Origin: Bacteroidales bacterium
GTDB lineage: Bacteria; Bacteroidota; Bacteroidia; Bacteroidales; Paludibacteraceae
Direction: 5' to 3'
NCBI GenBank assembly: GCA_900766775.1
Contig: CAAFXN010000266.1
Location: 1 to 6,695, forward strand
Length of the DNA: 6,695 bases
Part shown: positions 6,070-6,695 of the stretch, one piece after another
Position numbering within the stretch: position 1 is the stretch's first letter
How the letters are laid out: each line of letters begins with the position of its first letter
Notes under the pieces: generated by a model
Database searches by the model: none
What the model was told of the DNA's origin: nothing
Seen by the model: the letters and a program-made list of their open reading frames with translations, nothing else
Program-made: the position numbers and the translations under genes

Positions 6070-6695
6070 ATGTATATTGAAGAAACCGATAGCACGAACA
6101 ACCTGCTGAAAGCCGCCGTGGCGGAAGAGGCAGCGTGGCTGCGTGAGGAGCGCATACCCGTGGTGTGGACGGGCTTTCAGACGGCAGGACGCGGGCAGGC
6201 AGGCAACGGATGGGAGAGCGAACGGGGGAAGAACCTGCTGTTCTCGGTGTTGCTTCGCAAGCCGCAGGTAGCGATAGCGGAGCAGTTCATGCTCTCCATG
6301 CTGGCAGCAGTGGCGCTACGGGAGACGGTGGCAGAGGAGATGGGAGAAGAGGGACTGACCATCAAGTGGCCCAACGACCTCTATTGGGGCGATAAGAAAC
6401 TGGCAGGGATGTTGATAGAGAACACGCTCACGAGTGGAGAAATAGCCTATTCTATCATCGGCATCGGGCTGAATATCAACCAAGAGCATTGGATAGGCAA
6501 TGCGCCGAATCCCGTTTCCATGCGGTTGATTACAGGGCAGTCCTACTCGCCGGAGAAGGTGCTCACACGGTATATGATGCACCTGCAAGCATGGCTGCAA
6601 CGACCGCGGAGCGAGTGGCGGGAAGCCTACATGCAGCACCTCTACCGCCGCGAAGGATGGTGGCGGTTCATAGAGCGCGAGATCGGAAGAGCGTC
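6070..6695 (+). CDS. birA: Biotin--[acetyl-CoA-carboxylase] ligase, 3' end missing
   Basis: The frame is open from the ATG at 6070 to the end of the window (208 codons), but only about 203 codons are genomic because the last 16 bases match sequencing adapter. The enzyme makes biotinyl-AMP and transfers biotin to a lysine of the biotin carboxyl carrier domain. The catalytic signature is complete: ETDSTN (5-10), GRGQAGNGW (40-48, the adenylate-binding loop), KWPNDLYW (99-106), KLAGMLIE (110-117) and IIGIGLNIN (129-137). There is no N-terminal winged-helix domain, so this is a single-function ligase and not a biotin-operon repressor. The small C-terminal domain is cut off after YRREGWWRFIER. The ATG is the first usable start: upstream in frame, a TGA occurs at 6010-6012 with no ATG in between. 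It may be co-transcribed with dacB. Confidence 0.94.
   Translation, partial: MYIEETDSTNNLLKAAVAEEAAWLREERIPVVWTGFQTAGRGQAGNGWESERGKNLLFSVLLRKPQVAIAEQFMLSMLAAVALRETVAEEMGEEGLTIKWPNDLYWGDKKLAGMLIENTLTSGEIAYSIIGIGLNINQEHWIGNAPNPVSMRLITGQSYSPEKVLTRYMMHLQAWLQRPRSEWREAYMQHLYRREGWWRFIEREIGRA
6680..6695. other. Illumina adapter sequence at the contig end
   Basis: The final 16 bases read AGATCGGAAGAGCGTC, identical to the start of the standard Illumina TruSeq universal adapter in read-through orientation. This is almost certainly untrimmed library sequence. Base 6679 is therefore the last base that can safely be taken as genomic, and the birA codons from 204 on should be ignored. Confidence 0.95.

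Overview
The window looks like a contig end from a member of the Bacteroidales (phylum Bacteroidota). Three things point there. Two promoters carry the Bacteroidota -7 box TAnnTTTG with a TTG about 20 bases upstream. Start codons lack a clear Shine-Dalgarno site and tend to follow A-rich leaders. The gene families (DUF5063 protein, DEDDy exonuclease, ~930-residue periplasmic M16 protease, PBP4) have typical Bacteroidales forms. The coding DNA is moderately GC-rich. I cannot name a genus. All five genes lie on the + strand.

Layout: bases 1-195 are non-coding, with two adjacent 11-base tandem repeats and a strong promoter. A probable three-gene transcription unit follows: a DUF5063 protein (196-705), a DnaQ-like 3'-5' exonuclease (720-1469) and a secreted M16 zinc protease (1524-4325). 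It ends at a hairpin terminator (4361-4388). A second promoter, a near-exact 40-base copy of the first, drives dacB/PBP4 (4536-5957). After 112 bases of short repeats comes birA (6070 to the end), which runs off the contig.

Functionally this is mostly housekeeping. The exonuclease acts on nucleic acid in the cytoplasm. The M16 protease and PBP4 are exported and act on peptides and on peptidoglycan respectively. BirA attaches biotin to carboxylase carrier proteins. Nothing ties the five into one pathway, and I do not see a new defence, mobile or biosynthetic system.

The unusual content lies at the gene borders. Nearly every border carries a small repeat: 11-mers upstream of gene 1, degenerate 7-mers over the stop of gene 1, a ~100-base inverted-repeat element over the stop of gene 2 and leader of gene 3, and ~23-base and 7-base repeats between dacB and birA. 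C exceeds G in the part before about 4.3 kb and G exceeds C after it, although all genes share a strand. The last 16 bases match an Illumina adapter, so the end of birA as read here is partly artificial.
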